Source of the DNA: Caulobacter sp. 602-1
GTDB lineage: Bacteria; Pseudomonadota; Alphaproteobacteria; Caulobacterales; Caulobacteraceae
DNA length: 64,000 nucleotides
Direction of reading: 5' to 3'
Assembly (NCBI RefSeq): GCF_003931565.1
Contig: NZ_RRYI01000009.1
Location: 110,089 to 174,088 of the forward strand
Position numbers and translations under genes: made by a program. The notes beneath the pieces were generated by a model. It made no database searches. It was not told the origin of the DNA and saw only the letters and a list, made by a program, of their open reading frames with translations. Position 1 is the first letter of the stretch. The number at the start of each line of letters is the position of its first letter. This document shows, in pieces, positions 63,136-64,000 of this stretch.

Positions 63136-63381
63136 ATGACCCAGGATCCCCCCGTCAGCGACACCCTGTCCGACAGCCAGCTCAACGCCCTGCGGAACCT
63201 GGCCGAACGCCAGCCGGGCCAAGCCTCCAACTTCGTCAACATCAGCGCCGCCCAGGCCCTGACCCAGCTGGGCCTGGCGCGTCGCGGCGGCGGCGGCTGG
63301 GAGATCACGCCCCTGGGCCGCAATCACCTGCTGCGGGCCGTCTCGCGCGACGACGCCGACGGCGCGGCCAACGCCCGCTAG
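63136..63381 (+). CDS. Hypothetical small protein, helix-turn-helix-like
   Basis: 81 residues. LSDSQLNALRNLAERQPGQ and VNISAAQALTQLGLARRGGGGWEITPLGRNHLL read like a short winged helix (helix, turn, recognition helix, then a beta wing with ITPLG). CGGAG 5 bases before the ATG. Not assigned to a family. Confidence 0.6.
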   Translation: MTQDPPVSDTLSDSQLNALRNLAERQPGQASNFVNISAAQALTQLGLARRGGGGWEITPLGRNHLLRAVSRDDADGAANAR

Positions 63382-63426
63382 GCCCCGGCGCCGAACGAAC
63401 GCGGAAGCAAAGCTTCGCCGGGGCCT
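63380..63426. terminator. Bidirectional terminator hairpin
   Basis: 11-bp perfect stem AGGCCCCGGCG (63380-63390) with its complement at 63416-63426; inside the loop GAAGC/GCTTC can pair. The stem starts within the TAG of the plus-strand gene and ends against the minus-strand stop, so it serves both convergent genes. Confidence 0.7.
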
Positions 63427-63609
63427 TCAGCGCTTCTTGCCGAGCTCGGCGGCGATGTCCTTGGTCATCCGGCCGACCTTGCGGTGGGCGGCGGTGATCT
63501 GGTCGCGGGTGACGCCCCAGCGCTTCATCCAGTACTCGACGGCCTGACGCTCGGTGAGATCCAGGCGGTCCTTGTCGATGAACCCGCGCTTGTCCTTGAG
63601 TCCGGCCAT
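63427..63609 (-). CDS. DUF3606 small protein
   Basis: 60 residues: RGFIDKDRLDLTERQAVEYWMKRWGVTRDQI, the DUF3606 pattern, a small helical domain of unknown role. Its ATG overlaps the stop of the gene at 63609-63800 (TAATG). Confidence 0.75.
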   Translation of the reverse strand: MAGLKDKRGFIDKDRLDLTERQAVEYWMKRWGVTRDQITAAHRKVGRMTKDIAAELGKKR

Positions 63610-63800
63610 TACTTCTTCATCCAGGGCTTGGAGTCGCCCGCCGCGATGCGCGCGGACTGCTGTCGCTGAAACTTCCCGCCGCGCGGCGCCTTGGGCCGGG
63701 CGTCGAGCGCCGCCTGCTTGAGGCGCAGGGCGCGCTGCATGGGGGTCTCGTCGAGAGGCGCTTCGGGGAGCGCTTCGGGCGGCGGGGCGTCGGTGGTCAT
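63609..63800 (-). CDS. Hypothetical proline- and arginine-rich small protein
   Basis: 63 residues, with an acidic proline-rich N-terminal part and a basic C-terminal part ending SKPWMKK. Overlaps the DUF3606 gene by TAATG. No family recognised. Confidence 0.55.
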   Translation of the reverse strand: MTTDAPPPEALPEAPLDETPMQRALRLKQAALDARPKAPRGGKFQRQQSARIAAGDSKPWMKK

Positions 63801-64000
63801 GGAGGGAGCCTATCACATCTTGCGGCGGGCGCCGCCGCGGACACATCCGATCGGCTTCACGCGGCGCGGCCGCTGAAGGCGTGTGGGGAGGCGACGGAGC
63901 GGCCGGGCGAACCCGGAGACCGTGAGGTTTGTTTTTGTTTCGGCTCGCTGACCGCTCCGCCAGGCTGTTCTTGTCCGTGAGGTCGGGAGGCGTGAGCGTT
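63801..64000. other. Unassigned right end
   Basis: 200 bp upstream of the gene at 63800; it would hold its promoter. I see no gene or strong hairpin; a short T-rich run (GTTTGTTTTTGTTTC) at about 63926-63940 is the only distinctive feature. Confidence 0.4.

Overview
The window is one continuous stretch of high-GC alphaproteobacterial chromosome, almost certainly from Caulobacter or a very close relative. Evidence for this is the set of lineage markers: a PbpC-like bifunctional penicillin-binding protein, a DgcA-like diguanylate cyclase with a RESD I-site, a DUF1013 (TrcR-type) protein, a DUF1465 (RcdA-type) protein, a TacA-like sigma-54 activator, the 89-residue DUF2312 protein GapR, DUF1192, DUF465, UrcA and COQ9 proteins, split pntA1/pntA2/pntB genes and typical TonB-dependent receptors. 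From memory, unverified, the order pbpC - dgcA - tacA - gapR agrees with ascending C. crescentus locus numbering. I see no tRNA or rRNA gene, insertion sequence, prophage or CRISPR array.

Layout. 0-10 kb: the 3' part of pbpC, a secreted GH92 glycosidase, an aspartate/glutamate racemase, an ABC exporter divergent from a DUF2975-XRE pair across a 94-bp region with two near-identical operator-like repeats, a GNAT acetyltransferase and purK-purE. 10-17 kb: dgcA, a receiver-only response regulator, two small DUF465 proteins around a TIGR02444 gene and ubiX, the DUF1013 gene, a quinone oxidoreductase, DUF1192, rcdA (preceded by a textbook sigma-54 promoter and a CtrA-like box), coq9 and rpsU. 17-33 kb: a NatAB-type ABC exporter, two hydrolases, an M23 peptidase, urcA, the pnt operon, a small oxidase subunit, a GT9 glycosyltransferase/hydrolase/thioesterase operon, an ECF sigma factor with a membrane partner, an AarF kinase and an M3 peptidase. 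33-42 kb: tacA with an overlapping 34-codon ORF, gapR, MmsB-like dehydrogenase, HAD phosphatase, rpmJ, a lytic transglycosylase lipoprotein, an aldose epimerase and a YcaQ-like protein. 42-47 kb: a three-gene signalling cassette (OmpR-type regulator, LysM-FecR protein, CHASE2 histidine kinase). 47.6-52 kb: a FecI-FecR-STN receptor cell-surface signalling locus. 52-64 kb: glycosyltransferase 2, deacetylase-like protein, a 41-residue protein, SelO, a second TonB-dependent receptor, an M28 peptidase, an acyl-CoA ligase and several small proteins.

The most useful observations are these. (1) Two 24-bp direct repeats, each with an internal TTTA/TAAA dyad, tie the divergent ABC and DUF2975-XRE operons into one probable regulated system. 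(2) A perfect -24/-12 sigma-54 promoter plus a CtrA-like box lie upstream of rcdA, in the same window as tacA. (3) Three genes (rpsU, the GT9 transferase, the STN-type receptor) have conserved N-termini reaching beyond any well-supported canonical start, with CTG as the best-placed start. (4) Several genes shorter than 60 codons (rpmJ, a 34-codon ORF after tacA, a 41-codon ORF before selO) are easy to miss. (5) A CHASE2 kinase/LysM-FecR/OmpR operon looks like an envelope-sensing system. Function assignments rest on motif and family recognition by eye; no database search was run.
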